From Pseudomonadota bacterium (GTDB lineage Bacteria; Pseudomonadota; Alphaproteobacteria; Rhizobiales; Rhizobiaceae), in contig JAEWLS010000026.1 in NCBI GenBank assembly GCA_023457435.1, forward strand, positions 5,676-69,675: a stretch of 64,000 bases of DNA. Direction: 5' to 3'. Positions 1 through 9,407 of this stretch are shown piece after piece (positions within the stretch are counted from its first letter, which is position 1; each line of letters begins with the position of its first letter). Under the pieces are notes generated by a model, which made no database searches, was not told where the DNA came from, and saw only the letters and a program-made list of their open reading frames with translations. The position numbers and the translations under genes were made by a program.

Positions 1-1491
1 ATGGTTGCGGATGCCGCCCGAAGCGATCTCAAAGCCGTTGCAGACCATGTCGTACTGAAACGCTTTTATCGAGAGCGGGTCGCTCGTCATCAACGCATCC
101 ATACCGCCCTGCGGCATCGAGAACGGGTTGTGGCCGAAATCGATCTTCTTCTCCTCCTCGTTCCACTCGAAGAACGGGAAGTCGACGATCCAGCAGAGCT
201 TGAACTGGTCGCGATCGACAAGGTTCAGCTCCTCGCCGGCGCGGGTGCGGGCGGCACCTGCAAACTGGACGAACTTCTTCGGATCGCCGGCGACGAAGAA
301 GCAGGCGTCACCATCCGACAGGCCGAGCTGCTGGCGCACGGCCTCGGTGCGCTCCTCGCCGATGTTCTTCGCCAGCGGGCCGGCGCCCTCAAGCTTGTCG
401 CCTTCCTTGCGCCAGAAGATATAGCCCAGCCCCGGTTGGCCTTCGCCCTGCGCCCAGTTGTTCATGCGGTCGCAGAAGGCACGGCTGCCGCCGGTTTTCG
501 CCGGTATCGCCCAGACCTGGTTCTGCGGGCCGGAGGCCAGAATGTTGGCGAAGACCTTGAAGCCCGAGCCGCGGAAATGCTCGGACACGTCCTGCATCTC
601 GATCGGGTTGCGCAGGTCCGGCTTGTCGGAGCCGTATTTGCGCATGGCCTCGTCATAGGCGATGCGCGGGAACTGCTGGGTGACCCGCTTGCCGTCGGCG
701 AAGGCCTCGAAGACCGAGCGCAGCACCGGCTCCATGGTACCAAGCACGTCGTCCTGCTCGACGAAGCTCATTTCGAGGTCGAGCTGGTAGAACTCGCCCG
801 GCAGGCGGTCGGCGCGCGGGTCCTCGTCGCGGAAGCATGGCGCGATCTGGAAGTAGCGGTCGAAGCCGGACACCATGATCAGCTGCTTGTAGACCTGCGG
901 GGCCTGCGGCAGCGCGTAGAACTTGCCGGCGTGGATGCGCGACGGGACGAGGAAGTCGCGCGCGCCCTCGGGCGAAGAGGCGGTGAGGATCGGCGTCGAA
1001 TACTCGGTAAAGCCCGCCTCGCCCATGCGCCGGCGCATCTCGGCGATGATCTTCGTCCGCATCACGATGTTCCTGTGCAGCGTGTCGCGGCGCAGATCGA
1101 GGAAGCGGTACTTGAGGCGGATGTCTTCCGGGTAGTCGGGCTCGCCGAAGACCGGCAGCGGCAGCTCCTTTGCCGCCGACAGCACTTCCATGTCGCGGGC
1201 GAAAACCTCGATCTCGCCGGTCGGCAGGTTGGCGTTCACGGCTTCCGGCGCGCGCGCCTTGACCTCGCCGTCGACGCGCAACACCCACTCGCCACGCACG
1301 GTCTCGGCCGTCTTGAAACAGGGCGAATCCGGATCGGCGACGATCTGGGTGATGCCGTAATGGTCGCGCAGGTCGATGAAGAGCAGGCCGCCGTGATCTC
1401 GCACGCGGTGGACCCAGCCCGAAAGGCGCACGGTGCGGCCGGCGTCGGACTTGCTCAGGGCGGCGCAGGTGTGGCTGCGGTAGCGATGCAT
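1..1491 (-). CDS. aspS: Aspartyl-tRNA synthetase, 3' end cut by window edge
   Basis: Cytosolic class II synthetase charging tRNA with aspartate. 497 residues are visible; the bacterial enzyme is about 590, so the C-terminus with motif 3 lies outside the window. The N-terminal OB-fold (about residues 20-100) contains GWVHRVRDHGG, and the class II motif 2 is present as FRDEDPRADRLPGEFYQ. The start MHRYRSHTC is the usual family start. His33 in RDHGG corresponds to the His reported in Pseudomonas aeruginosa AspRS as favouring tRNA-Asn recognition, which suggests a non-discriminating enzyme working with GatCAB (inference). The leader at 1492-1593 holds a 9-bp stem (1517-1537) and a TTGACA box (1574-1579 on this strand) without a convincing -10. 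Confidence 0.96.
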   Translation of the reverse strand, partial: MHRYRSHTCAALSKSDAGRTVRLSGWVHRVRDHGGLLFIDLRDHYGITQIVADPDSPCFKTAETVRGEWVLRVDGEVKARAPEAVNANLPTGEIEVFARDMEVLSAAKELPLPVFGEPDYPEDIRLKYRFLDLRRDTLHRNIVMRTKIIAEMRRRMGEAGFTEYSTPILTASSPEGARDFLVPSRIHAGKFYALPQAPQVYKQLIMVSGFDRYFQIAPCFRDEDPRADRLPGEFYQLDLEMSFVEQDDVLGTMEPVLRSVFEAFADGKRVTQQFPRIAYDEAMRKYGSDKPDLRNPIEMQDVSEHFRGSGFKVFANILASGPQNQVWAIPAKTGGSRAFCDRMNNWAQGEGQPGLGYIFWRKEGDKLEGAGPLAKNIGEERTEAVRQQLGLSDGDACFFVAGDPKKFVQFAGAARTRAGEELNLVDRDQFKLCWIVDFPFFEWNEEEKKIDFGHNPFSMPQGGMDALMTSDPLSIKAFQYDMVCNGFEIASGGIRNH

Positions 1492-1593
1492 GGCGGGCTT
1501 TCCGGAAACGTTGACGGGGCCGCCCTCAGGGCAGCCCAAAAATCGCGCGGAAGAGCGCATGCGAGGGGTGTTTTGTCAAGGATCGGGCGCTGG

Positions 1594-1884
1594 CTACAGG
1601 TGCAATCCGCGGACGCTGCCCTTGTACACTACGGCGGCGATGAGTATCCCCTCGCCCTCTTCCACATACAGGATGATGTGGCTCTTGTGCTCGTGTCGCC
1701 GGACATCCGGACCGATATTCCTAGCGAGGCGTCCGATACGAGGGTTGTCGGCTAGCAGCCCGAATACATGGTCCAGTTCAAGCAGATATTTGACGGCCTG
1801 CTGCGGCCCGAAGGCGATGCGGCCGAATTCGTAGATTTTCACAAGGTCCTGGTCCGCGCGCTCTGCGATGCGAAACCTAGTCAC
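1594..1884 (-). CDS. parE: ParE-family type II toxin
   Basis: 96-residue RelE/ParE superfamily toxin, expected to act in the cytoplasm on gyrase or mRNA. Visible features are the helical start RIAERADQDLVKIYEFG, LLADNPRIGRLA, and the basic strand VRRHEHKSHIILYV, all typical of ParE. A longer reading frame extends upstream, but the GTG at 1884 overlaps the end of the antitoxin gene by 8 bases, the usual translational coupling, and gives the expected family length. It is cotranscribed with the ParD-like antitoxin immediately upstream. Confidence 0.85.
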   Translation of the reverse strand: MTRFRIAERADQDLVKIYEFGRIAFGPQQAVKYLLELDHVFGLLADNPRIGRLARNIGPDVRRHEHKSHIILYVEEGEGILIAAVVYKGSVRGLHL

Positions 1885-2143
1885 GCACAAGACCACGCTC
1901 TCGAAGACGCGATTCTCCTTCGGCGATGCGATCGGCCGTCGTGCGCGTGCTGACCGCACCGATCCTCGCCTCGGCGACCATGTTGCGAATCTCCTCGATC
2001 CGCTCCTCGTCGCTGCGCGTCTCGCGATCCCGCTCGATCAGCTCCCACAGATAGTCTTCGGGAGACTCGAACTCGCCGCTGGCGACCTTCGCGTCGATCC
2101 ATTCGCGCATGTCGGACGGCAACCTCAGGGTAATGGCGTTCAT
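1877..2143 (-). CDS. parD: ParD-family antitoxin
   Basis: 88-residue ribbon-helix-helix antitoxin. The N-terminal MNAITLRLPSDMREWID is the DNA-binding beta strand and first helix; the acidic C-terminal half would wrap the ParE toxin. As in other ParDE modules it should bind its own promoter and repress the operon. AAGGAG at 2151-2156 supports the ATG start. It sits between aspS and a divergent MFS gene. Confidence 0.85.
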   Translation of the reverse strand: MNAITLRLPSDMREWIDAKVASGEFESPEDYLWELIERDRETRSDEERIEEIRNMVAEARIGAVSTRTTADRIAEGESRLRERGLVRD

Positions 2144-2163
2144 CGCAGTTCTCCTTGAACGCC

Positions 2164-2192
2164 ATTATAGCGCTGAAACAGCTGCCGCCCAA
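2164..2192 (-). promoter_or_regulatory. Promoter of the parDE module
   Basis: A perfect TATAAT (-10) lies at 2164-2169 and TTGGGC (-35) at 2187-2192, separated by 17 bases, on the minus strand. The predicted transcript starts near 2157, leaving only about 14 leader bases that hold the AAGGAG ribosome site. The ParD protein probably represses here. Confidence 0.5.
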
Positions 2193-2266
2193 GCGTCTGC
2201 CGGATGCTCGCGACGCCCGGCCTGGGCGATGGCGCGGCGCCCGCGAAGCACCTATAGAGGGGCACC

Positions 2267-3529
2267 GTGTCCGCCATCCGCCCGCTCATACCGCTCCTGC
2301 TTGCCGCCGCCATCCTGCTCGGCGGGAACGGCCTTCAAAGCACGCTGATCGCGTTGCGCGGCGCGCAGGAGGGGTTCTCGGCGGCGACGATCGGCTTCAT
2401 GGGGACGACCTATTTCGCCGGCTTCCTGCTCGGCTGCCTGTTCATCGTCCAGATCATGCGGGCGGTCGGACACGTGCGGACCTTCGCGGCGCTGGCAGCA
2501 CTTGCGGCCGTCGGCACGCTCGTGCTGGCGCTGTTCATCGATCCCGTGATGTGGACCATCGTCCGGTTCCTGACGGGCTTCTGTTTCGCCGGCCTGTTCA
2601 CGGTGATGGAGGCGTGGCTGAACAGCGGCGTCGCCAACCGAGACCGGGCGCAGGTACTTGCCGTCTACCGCGTCGTCGACCTCGGGTCGGTGACCGGCGC
2701 GCAATTCCTGATCCCGGCGGTCGGTGCGGGGGGCTACGAGATCTTCATGGTCATGGCGATCATGATCACGCTGTCGCTGGTGCCGGTGTCGCTCGGCGAC
2801 CGTTCCAATCCGAAACCGCCGGACGACGTGAAGCTCGACTTGCGCCGCGCCTGGCGCATCTCCCCGCTCGCGGCGATCGGCTGCATCGCGGTCGGCCTGA
2901 CCAACAGCGCGTTCCGCACGATGAGCCCGGTCTACGCCGAGGACATCGGCATGAGCGTCGCCGACATCGCGACGTTCGTCAGCGCCTCGATCATCGGCGG
3001 CGCGGTGATCCAATATCCGCTCGGCTACTTCTCCGACCGCCTCGACCGGCGGATCGTGCTGCTGGCGACTACAAGCGCGGCGCTGCTTGCGGCACTCGCG
3101 CTCCCGTTCCTGGCCGGGACCAACCCGTGGGCGAACTTCATCTGGGTCTTCATCTTCGGCTCGTTCGCGATGCCGCTCTACTCGCTGTCGGCGGCGCACG
3201 CCAACGACCGGGCCGGGGAGAACGAATACGTCATGCTGAACGCCGGGCTGATGATGTTCTACTCCTTCGGCGCGGTGTTCGGGCCTTTCGCGGCGGCAAA
3301 CGTGATGGAGGCGGCCGGGCCGCACTCGCTGTTCCTGTTCTCGGCGGCGGTCTACGTGGCGTTCATCGGCGTGATCGTGTGGCGGATGGGCGCGCGCGCG
3401 TCGGTGCCGGACGGTGAGCGCGGGCGCTTCACTGCCCTGCTGCGCACGTCGCTGCTCTTCGGACGGCTGGTCAGGCGCGAGGCCAATCCGCCGAAGGAAA
3501 CGCTTCAACCCGAAAAGAAAGCGCATTAG
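2267..3529 (+). CDS. MFS transporter
   Basis: 420-residue inner-membrane permease of the major facilitator superfamily with about 12 hydrophobic segments. The first helix is PLIPLLLAAAILLGGNGLQ. GTG at 2267 is chosen because a purine-rich GAGGGG lies just upstream (2257-2262). The C-terminal tail is basic and cytoplasmic. Substrate cannot be read from the sequence; the short-looped fold resembles the YcaD/UMF-like group of alphaproteobacterial MFS proteins, which is only a similarity impression. It ends 9 bases before rnd and may share its transcript. Confidence 0.85.
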   Translation: MSAIRPLIPLLLAAAILLGGNGLQSTLIALRGAQEGFSAATIGFMGTTYFAGFLLGCLFIVQIMRAVGHVRTFAALAALAAVGTLVLALFIDPVMWTIVRFLTGFCFAGLFTVMEAWLNSGVANRDRAQVLAVYRVVDLGSVTGAQFLIPAVGAGGYEIFMVMAIMITLSLVPVSLGDRSNPKPPDDVKLDLRRAWRISPLAAIGCIAVGLTNSAFRTMSPVYAEDIGMSVADIATFVSASIIGGAVIQYPLGYFSDRLDRRIVLLATTSAALLAALALPFLAGTNPWANFIWVFIFGSFAMPLYSLSAAHANDRAGENEYVMLNAGLMMFYSFGAVFGPFAAANVMEAAGPHSLFLFSAAVYVAFIGVIVWRMGARASVPDGERGRFTALLRTSLLFGRLVRREANPPKETLQPEKKAH

Positions 3530-3538
3530 ACAGTCTCG

Positions 3539-4705
3539 ATGCATCTGATTTCCAGCCGAGCCGAACTCATCGAGGCGGTCGACCGCCTCTCCAAGTCGGA
3601 ATTCGTCACCGTGGACACCGAGTTCATCCGCGAGACGACCTTCTGGCCGGAACTCTGCCTCATCCAGATGGCGACGCCCGAGCTCGCCGTGCTGGTCGAT
3701 CCGCTGGCGCCAGACATGGACCTGAAGCCGTTTTTCGAGCTGATGGCCAACGAGCGCGTCGTCAAGGTCTTCCACGCAGCGCGGCAGGACATCGAAATCG
3801 TCTTCAACCTCGGCAATTTGCTGCCTCACCCGGTGTTCGACACGCAGGTGGCGGCAATGGTCTGCGGCTTCGGCGAGAGCGTGTCCTACGACCAGCTGGT
3901 GCAGAAGGTCACCGGGACACGGCTCGACAAGTCGAGCCGGTTCACGGACTGGCGCCGCCGGCCGCTGTCGGAACAGCAGCTCGAATACGCGCTGGCCGAC
4001 GTGACCTACCTGATCGACGTCTACCTGCATCTCGCAGCCGAGCTCGAGCGCGAGAACCGCTCGCACTGGCTCAACGAGGAGATGGAGGTGCTGACGTCGC
4101 GCTCCACCTACGACCAGCACCCCGACGATGCCTGGAAGCGCCTTAAGCTCCGCGTCCGCAAGCCGATCGAACTCGCGATCGTGCAGCAGGTCGCGGCGTG
4201 GCGCGAACGCGAGGCGCGCGAGCGCAACGTGCCGCGCGGGCGCATCCTCAAGGACGACGCCATCTACGAGATCGCGCAACAGGCGCCGAAGGATGCCGAG
4301 GCGCTCGGGCGCCTGCGTTCGACGCCGAGAGGCTGGGAACGGTCGTCCGCGGCAGCGGGTCTGCTCGCCGCGGTCAACCGCGCGCTGGCGATCCCGCGCG
4401 AGGAGCTGCCGCGCATGCCGAAGCACGCCCAGCCCGCCGAAGGGAGCAGCGCTGCGGCGGAGCTTCTCAAGGTGCTGCTGCGCATGGTTGCGGAGGATCA
4501 GGGCGTGGCGCCGCGGGTTCTCGCCTCCAGCGACGAGATCGAAAAGATCGCCGCCTCGGGCGAGAACGCCGACGTCGGCGCGCTTTCCGGGTGGCGGCGC
4601 GAAGTGTTCGGTGAGAAAGCGCTGCAACTCGTCCGCGGCGAACTCGCGTTGAAATTCGACAAGCGCAAGATCGCCGTCTTCGAGACGAGTTTGGCAGCAG
4701 AATAG
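3539..4705 (+). CDS. rnd: Ribonuclease D
   Basis: 388-residue 3'-5' exoribonuclease of the DEDDy family, involved in tRNA 3'-end maturation and RNA turnover. The exonuclease motifs are visible: VDTEF with Asp26 and Glu28, HAARQDIEI with Asp84, and YALADVTYL carrying the last catalytic Asp and Tyr. HRDC-type helical domains follow from about residue 210 to 380. Length matches the family. The gene follows the MFS gene by 9 bases. Confidence 0.95.
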   Translation: MHLISSRAELIEAVDRLSKSEFVTVDTEFIRETTFWPELCLIQMATPELAVLVDPLAPDMDLKPFFELMANERVVKVFHAARQDIEIVFNLGNLLPHPVFDTQVAAMVCGFGESVSYDQLVQKVTGTRLDKSSRFTDWRRRPLSEQQLEYALADVTYLIDVYLHLAAELERENRSHWLNEEMEVLTSRSTYDQHPDDAWKRLKLRVRKPIELAIVQQVAAWREREARERNVPRGRILKDDAIYEIAQQAPKDAEALGRLRSTPRGWERSSAAAGLLAAVNRALAIPREELPRMPKHAQPAEGSSAAAELLKVLLRMVAEDQGVAPRVLASSDEIEKIAASGENADVGALSGWRREVFGEKALQLVRGELALKFDKRKIAVFETSLAAE

Positions 4706-4741
4706 AGCCGGCTCCGAGCGCCGGTTCCGAGAGGCGGTGTA

Positions 4742-5533
4742 ATGAGCAGACCGGTCGTCGGCATCATCGGCAACAGCCACAAGATCGAGAACCGCTTCCT
4801 GGTGCAGGCGGCGGGCGAGCGGAACATGGCGGCGGTGGCGGAGGTGGTAAACGCGCTGCCGCTGGTATTCTCCGGCGACCCGCGTCTCACCGACATCCGC
4901 GACCTGCTCGACGTGGTCGACGGCATCATCCTGACCGGGGCGCGCGCCAACGTGCACCCCCGACACTTCAACGTCGAGCCGAACGCACGGCACGAACCCT
5001 ACGACGAGGAGCGCGACGCGGTTGCCCTGCCGCTGGTGCAGGCCTGCGTGGCGGAAGGGGTTCCGATCTTCGGCATCTGCCGCGGGTTCCAGGAAATGAA
5101 CGTTGCCTATGGCGGCTCGCTGCACCCCGAGATCCGCGAGATCCCCGGGCGCATGAACCACCGCATGCCGCGGCTGGAGAGCGGCGAGATCCATCCCGAT
5201 CCGCAGGTGATCTTCGCTGACCGGCACGAGGTGACGCTGGCGCCGAACGGCGACTTCGCGCGCATCCTCGGGCGCGACCGCATCCGGGTGAACTCGCTGC
5301 ACGGACAGGGCATCCTCGAGCCCGGCAGCCGCGTGCTGATCGAAGGCACGGCAGAGGACTCGACGATCGAGGCGATCCGCATCGAGGGCGCCAAGAGCTT
5401 CGCGCTCGGCGTCCAGTGGCATGCCGAATACGACCCGCAGAGCAACGCCATCAACCGGGCGCTGTTCGAGGCGTTCGGGACTGCCGTGCGCGCGTTCCGC
5501 AGCGAGCGGCGCGGGATGAAGGGCGCGGCGTGA
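4742..5533 (+). CDS. puuD: Gamma-glutamyl-gamma-aminobutyrate hydrolase-like class I amidotransferase
   Basis: 263-residue peptidase C26 family protein, expected to hydrolyse gamma-glutamyl conjugates such as those from putrescine degradation. The nucleophile is Cys113 in FGICRGFQE, and the His/Glu pair is His227 and Glu229 in VQWHAEYD. It lies 36 bases after rnd; no other putrescine-pathway genes are nearby, so the physiological substrate is uncertain. The gene ends 3 bases from the convergent ppx. Confidence 0.82.
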   Translation: MSRPVVGIIGNSHKIENRFLVQAAGERNMAAVAEVVNALPLVFSGDPRLTDIRDLLDVVDGIILTGARANVHPRHFNVEPNARHEPYDEERDAVALPLVQACVAEGVPIFGICRGFQEMNVAYGGSLHPEIREIPGRMNHRMPRLESGEIHPDPQVIFADRHEVTLAPNGDFARILGRDRIRVNSLHGQGILEPGSRVLIEGTAEDSTIEAIRIEGAKSFALGVQWHAEYDPQSNAINRALFEAFGTAVRAFRSERRGMKGAA

Positions 5534-5536
5534 CAG

Positions 5537-7054
5537 CTAGCCGGCCGCTACCGCCAGCTTGAGATCGAGACCCGTCACCTTTGCCAATGTGGCGACGCGA
5601 CCTTCCGGCCGCTCGCCCATCAGGCCTGCCCGATCGGGCGGAATGAGAAGCGTGAAGGCCTTGTCGCCGCGCTTTTCCCATCTCAGGCGCGGAATCACGC
5701 CGGGCATCGAGGCGGTCAGCAGGTAGACCACGCGCATCATCGCACCGAGCAGCTTGGCGCGCTCGACGTAACGCGGCGTGGCCATGACGCGCATCTCCGG
5801 CGTGACCAGATCGTCATAGATCCCGTCATGGCGGAACATGTTGGTCAGCGCGATCATCGCGCGGCCGGGGTGATCGATGCCGATGAAGGACGCGTGGGCG
5901 ATGATGTTGAGCGACTGCGTGCCACGGTATTCCGGGTGCGCCCGCCAGCCGATGTCGGCAAGCAGGCAGGCAGCACGGCGGTAGCGCGCTTCGTCGGCGG
6001 TCTCGGCGATGCCGAAGGCGGCAAAGGTCTCGCCCGCCCAATCGGCGAGCTCGCGCGCATGCGTCGCCGAGCGGGCGCGCAGCACGGCGAGTTCGTCGGC
6101 TGCCGAAAGCAGCGGATCCTCTGCCTGCTGCTCCTGCGACAGGAGCTGGTAAAGATAGCCCTCCCGCACACCGAGCGCGGAGACGACGATCTTCGACGGC
6201 CTGGCGATGCGGATGATCTCCTGGAGCACGGCCGCGCCGTAGGGCAGCAGCGCGCGGCGGCTCTTGGAGATGCGTTCGATGCCGCGAATGCGGTCCGTAT
6301 CGGCGCTCGCGACCTGGGCGAGGAAGTCCGCGGACGCATCGATGCCCATTTCGTAATGATGCATCACGTTGAGCGGATAGCCGGTCGCGTTCATGTGCAG
6401 GCGAGCGAGGTTTCGCCAGGTGCCGCCGACGGCGTAAAAGGTGCGTCCGGCGCATCCCGGCAGGAAGCTCGCACGCTTCAGCTCGCGGCGCGCGACCTTG
6501 GCGGCCTCCGACGGCGAGTTTTTGGTCAGATCCTGCAGGCGCAGTCCGCCGAGCGGCAGGGTTATGCCGTCACCGATATCGCGGCCTGCGACGTCGATCA
6601 GCTCGAGCGAGCCGCCGCCGAGATCGCCGGCGACGCCGTCCGCCGGATGGAAGCCGGAGATGACGCCAAGCGCGGAGTAGTATGCCTCCTGCCGCCCGGT
6701 GAGCACGCGGACCCTCGTGCCGAGGATATCTTCGGCGCGGGCGATGAAGTCGGGGCCGTTCTCCGCCTCGCGGGCCGCCGCGGTGGCAATAACGTGGAGC
6801 GACTCGGCGCCGGCCTGCTCCGACAGAGCGCGGAAGCGGCGAAACTCCTCCATGGAACGCGACACGGCCTCGGCGTCGAGCTTGCCGGTGGAGACGATGC
6901 CGCGGCCGAGACCTGCCAGCATCTTCTCGTTGAAGAGCACCGTGGGCGAGCGGGCGATGCCTTCGTAGATGACCAGGCGAATCGAGTTGGAGCCGATGTC
7001 GATGATCGACAGCGGCCGGCGATCCTGAAGCCGGCCCTGAGATTCGACTATCAT
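5537..7054 (-). CDS. ppx: Exopolyphosphatase (Ppx/GppA family)
   Basis: 505-residue enzyme that releases phosphate from polyphosphate chains or hydrolyses pppGpp. The ASKHA-type phosphate loops are visible: SIIDIGSNSIRLV near residues 16-28 and GDLGGGSLEL near 140-150. The C-terminal half holds the HD-like helical domain found in longer Ppx proteins. Its ATG overlaps the ppk stop by 4 bases, so translation is coupled and both genes form one operon for polyphosphate metabolism. Confidence 0.93.
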   Translation of the reverse strand: MIVESQGRLQDRRPLSIIDIGSNSIRLVIYEGIARSPTVLFNEKMLAGLGRGIVSTGKLDAEAVSRSMEEFRRFRALSEQAGAESLHVIATAAAREAENGPDFIARAEDILGTRVRVLTGRQEAYYSALGVISGFHPADGVAGDLGGGSLELIDVAGRDIGDGITLPLGGLRLQDLTKNSPSEAAKVARRELKRASFLPGCAGRTFYAVGGTWRNLARLHMNATGYPLNVMHHYEMGIDASADFLAQVASADTDRIRGIERISKSRRALLPYGAAVLQEIIRIARPSKIVVSALGVREGYLYQLLSQEQQAEDPLLSAADELAVLRARSATHARELADWAGETFAAFGIAETADEARYRRAACLLADIGWRAHPEYRGTQSLNIIAHASFIGIDHPGRAMIALTNMFRHDGIYDDLVTPEMRVMATPRYVERAKLLGAMMRVVYLLTASMPGVIPRLRWEKRGDKAFTLLIPPDRAGLMGERPEGRVATLAKVTGLDLKLAVAAG

Positions 7055-9252
7055 GCGGCGGGCTGAGCCGCCTTCTTGCGCCGGCTCTGGCGCGCGATCC
7101 GCTTCGGCGCGTTGATCTTCAGAGCGTCTCCGCGGCCGGAAAGGCTGGGGTTCGTCATGAAATATTCCTGCGCGTTGAACGGCTCTTCGCCCTCATCCGG
7201 CACGATGCGCCGCGAGGTGCCGTCGGGCAATACCTCGAAGCTCTGCTGATTGTCCATGAGATTGCCGACCATGATCTGGCCGAGCACCTGCTCGTGCACC
7301 GTAGGATTGGTGATGGGGACCAGCGTCTCGACGCGGCGATCGAGGTTGCGCGGCATCATGTCGGCCGAGCCGATGTAGACGATGGCCTCGTCTGACGGGA
7401 GGCCGTGGCCGTTGCCGAAGCAGAAGATGCGGCCGTGCTCGAGGAAGCGGCCGACAATGGAGCGGACGCGGATGTTTTCCGACAGGCCGGGGACGCGCGG
7501 CCGCAGGCAGCATATGCCGCGCACGACGAGATCGATCTCCACGCCGGCGCAGCTCGCGCCGTATAGCGCGTCGATGATCTCGGGATCGACGAGCGAATTC
7601 ATCTTCATCCAGGTCTGCGCGGGGCGGCCGGCGCGCGCATGCTCAACCTCGTCGGCGATATGGCCGAGGATGCGCTTACGCAGGGTAAAGGGCGATATAG
7701 CCAGCCGCATCTCGTCGGTCGGCTCGGCATAGCCGGTGATGAAGTTGAAGACCTGCGCGACATCCCGGGCGATCTCGGGATCGCAGGTGAAGAAGGACAA
7801 GTCGGTATATATCCGCGCGGTGATCGGATGATAGTTGCCCGTGCCGAGATGGATGTAGCTGCGCAGCCGGCCGTCCTCGCGACGCACCACGGACGACATC
7901 TTGGCGTGGGTCTTCAGCTCGATGAAGCCGAAAACCACCTGCACGCCGGCGCGCTCGAGATCGCGCGCCCAGCGGATGTTGGCCTCCTCGTCGAAGCGCG
8001 CCTTGAGTTCGACCAGGGCGGTGACCGACTTTCCGGCCTCGGCGGCATCGATCAGCGCGCGCACGATGGGGCTGTCGTTGGAGGTGCGGTACAGCGTCTG
8101 CTTGATGGCGACGACGTCCGGATCCATCGCCGCCTGGCGCAGGAACTGGACGACGACGTCGAACGATTCGTAGGGGTGATGTACGATGATGTCCTTCTCG
8201 CGAATCGCGGCAAAGCAATCCCCTCCCCGGTCGCGGATGCGCTCGGGAAAGCGCGGGTTGTAGGGCTCGAACTTCAGGTCGTCGCGCGGGAGAGCGACGA
8301 TCTCGGAAATCTGGCTGAGCGCCAGGGGGCCGGCGAGCACGCTGATGCGGTTCTGCGCCACGCCGAGTTCGCCGGCGACGAAGTCGCGCAGCATCTCGGG
8401 CATTTCCGATTCGAACTCGATGCGAATCACCTGACCGCGGCGGCGGCGCTTCAGCGCCGTCTCGAACAGACGGACCAGGTCTTCCGCCTCCTCCTCCACC
8501 TCGATGTCCGAATCGCGGATCAATCGGAAAGTACCGGAGCCCTTGACCACGTAGCCGGGGAAGAGCCGGGCTATGTGGAGCTCGACCAGGTCCTCGAGCG
8601 CAATCAGCCGCATGGTCGAGCGGCGGTCCGGCAGGCGCACGAAGCGGCGCAGGGACGTCGGCAGCCGGAGCAGCGCGGTCATCTCCTCGCCGGTCTGCCG
8701 ATGGGCAAGACGCAGCGCGATCGAGAAGCCGAGGTTCGGGATGAACGGGAACGGATGCGCCGGATCGATCGACAGCGGCGTCAGCACCGGGAAGACCGAT
8801 TCGAGGAAATAGGCCTCGAGCCAGGCGCGGTCATCCTTGACCAGGCCGTCGAGCCGCACGACCTCGACGTGCTGCTTCTTCAGCAGGGCTTGAAGGTGCG
8901 AAAAGCTCTCCTGCTGCTCGATCTGCAGATGGCCGACCTCAACCAGGATCTGGTCGAGCTGCTCCTGCGGGGTGCGGCCGTCGGCGCTGCGGGTGGCGAT
9001 GCCTTCGCGGACCTGGCCGGCAAGGCCGGCGACGCGCACCATGAAGAACTCGTCCAGATTGGTGGCGGAGATGGCGAGGAAGCGGACCCGCTCGAGCAGC
9101 GGATGGCTCTCGTTCTGCGACTGTTCGAGCACGCGGCGGTTGAACTGGAGCCACGAGAACTCGCGGTTGACGAAGCGATCGGGGCTCGGCTCCGCTGCAG
9201 CCCGGGTGACCGGCGTGGCGAACTCCGTATTGACCGGCTTGAGATCGTTCAT
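7051..9252 (-). CDS. ppk: Polyphosphate kinase 1
   Basis: 733-residue PPK1 that reversibly transfers the ATP gamma-phosphate to polyphosphate. Domains in order: N-terminal helical domain (FVNREFSWLQFNRRVLEQ is the family signature), head domain, and two phospholipase-D-like C-terminal domains. The active-site region IHLGTGNYHP carries a conserved His, and RFLEHGRIFCF carries the second. The start at 9252 is chosen over an upstream one because GGAGGTT (9260-9266 region) lies at correct spacing. It is the first gene of the ppk-ppx operon. Confidence 0.95.
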   Translation of the reverse strand: MNDLKPVNTEFATPVTRAAAEPSPDRFVNREFSWLQFNRRVLEQSQNESHPLLERVRFLAISATNLDEFFMVRVAGLAGQVREGIATRSADGRTPQEQLDQILVEVGHLQIEQQESFSHLQALLKKQHVEVVRLDGLVKDDRAWLEAYFLESVFPVLTPLSIDPAHPFPFIPNLGFSIALRLAHRQTGEEMTALLRLPTSLRRFVRLPDRRSTMRLIALEDLVELHIARLFPGYVVKGSGTFRLIRDSDIEVEEEAEDLVRLFETALKRRRRGQVIRIEFESEMPEMLRDFVAGELGVAQNRISVLAGPLALSQISEIVALPRDDLKFEPYNPRFPERIRDRGGDCFAAIREKDIIVHHPYESFDVVVQFLRQAAMDPDVVAIKQTLYRTSNDSPIVRALIDAAEAGKSVTALVELKARFDEEANIRWARDLERAGVQVVFGFIELKTHAKMSSVVRREDGRLRSYIHLGTGNYHPITARIYTDLSFFTCDPEIARDVAQVFNFITGYAEPTDEMRLAISPFTLRKRILGHIADEVEHARAGRPAQTWMKMNSLVDPEIIDALYGASCAGVEIDLVVRGICCLRPRVPGLSENIRVRSIVGRFLEHGRIFCFGNGHGLPSDEAIVYIGSADMMPRNLDRRVETLVPITNPTVHEQVLGQIMVGNLMDNQQSFEVLPDGTSRRIVPDEGEEPFNAQEYFMTNPSLSGRGDALKINAPKRIARQSRRKKAAQPAA

Positions 9253-9352
9253 CCGCACCAACCTCCATGGCCTGCCCGACACGCGCACCTGGCAGCCATT
9301 TGCGACAATCTGATAACATGGCGCGGCGGCACGCAAGCGCAGGCGTCAACCC

Positions 9353-9381
9353 TTGCCCCGCGCGGCCCCACGGACTATCAG
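9353..9381 (+). promoter_or_regulatory. Possible promoter for the zinc-binding protein gene
   Basis: TTGCCC at 9353-9358 and TATCAG at 9376-9381 are separated by 17 bases and lie 27 bases before the ATG at 9408, in the short divergent region shared with ppk. Both boxes are imperfect, so this is tentative. Confidence 0.25.
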
Positions 9382-9407
9382 TCGCGCGACAGCGACGGGG
9401 ACCAGAC

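Noticed and set aside
1517..1537. Hairpin in the aspS leader as a T-box or terminator
   Set aside because: No T-run follows and T-boxes are not expected for aspS in alphaproteobacteria; it may be a chance GC palindrome.
1..1755. Long plus-strand frame (584 codons) opposite aspS
   Set aside because: It is antisense to a clear aspartyl-tRNA synthetase, and arises from GC-rich codon bias; the protein has no family features.
2252..5422. Minus-strand frame of 1056 codons across the MFS, rnd and puuD genes
   Set aside because: Runs antisense to three genes with recognised motifs and has an Arg/Asp/His-rich composition typical of antisense frames in GC-rich DNA.
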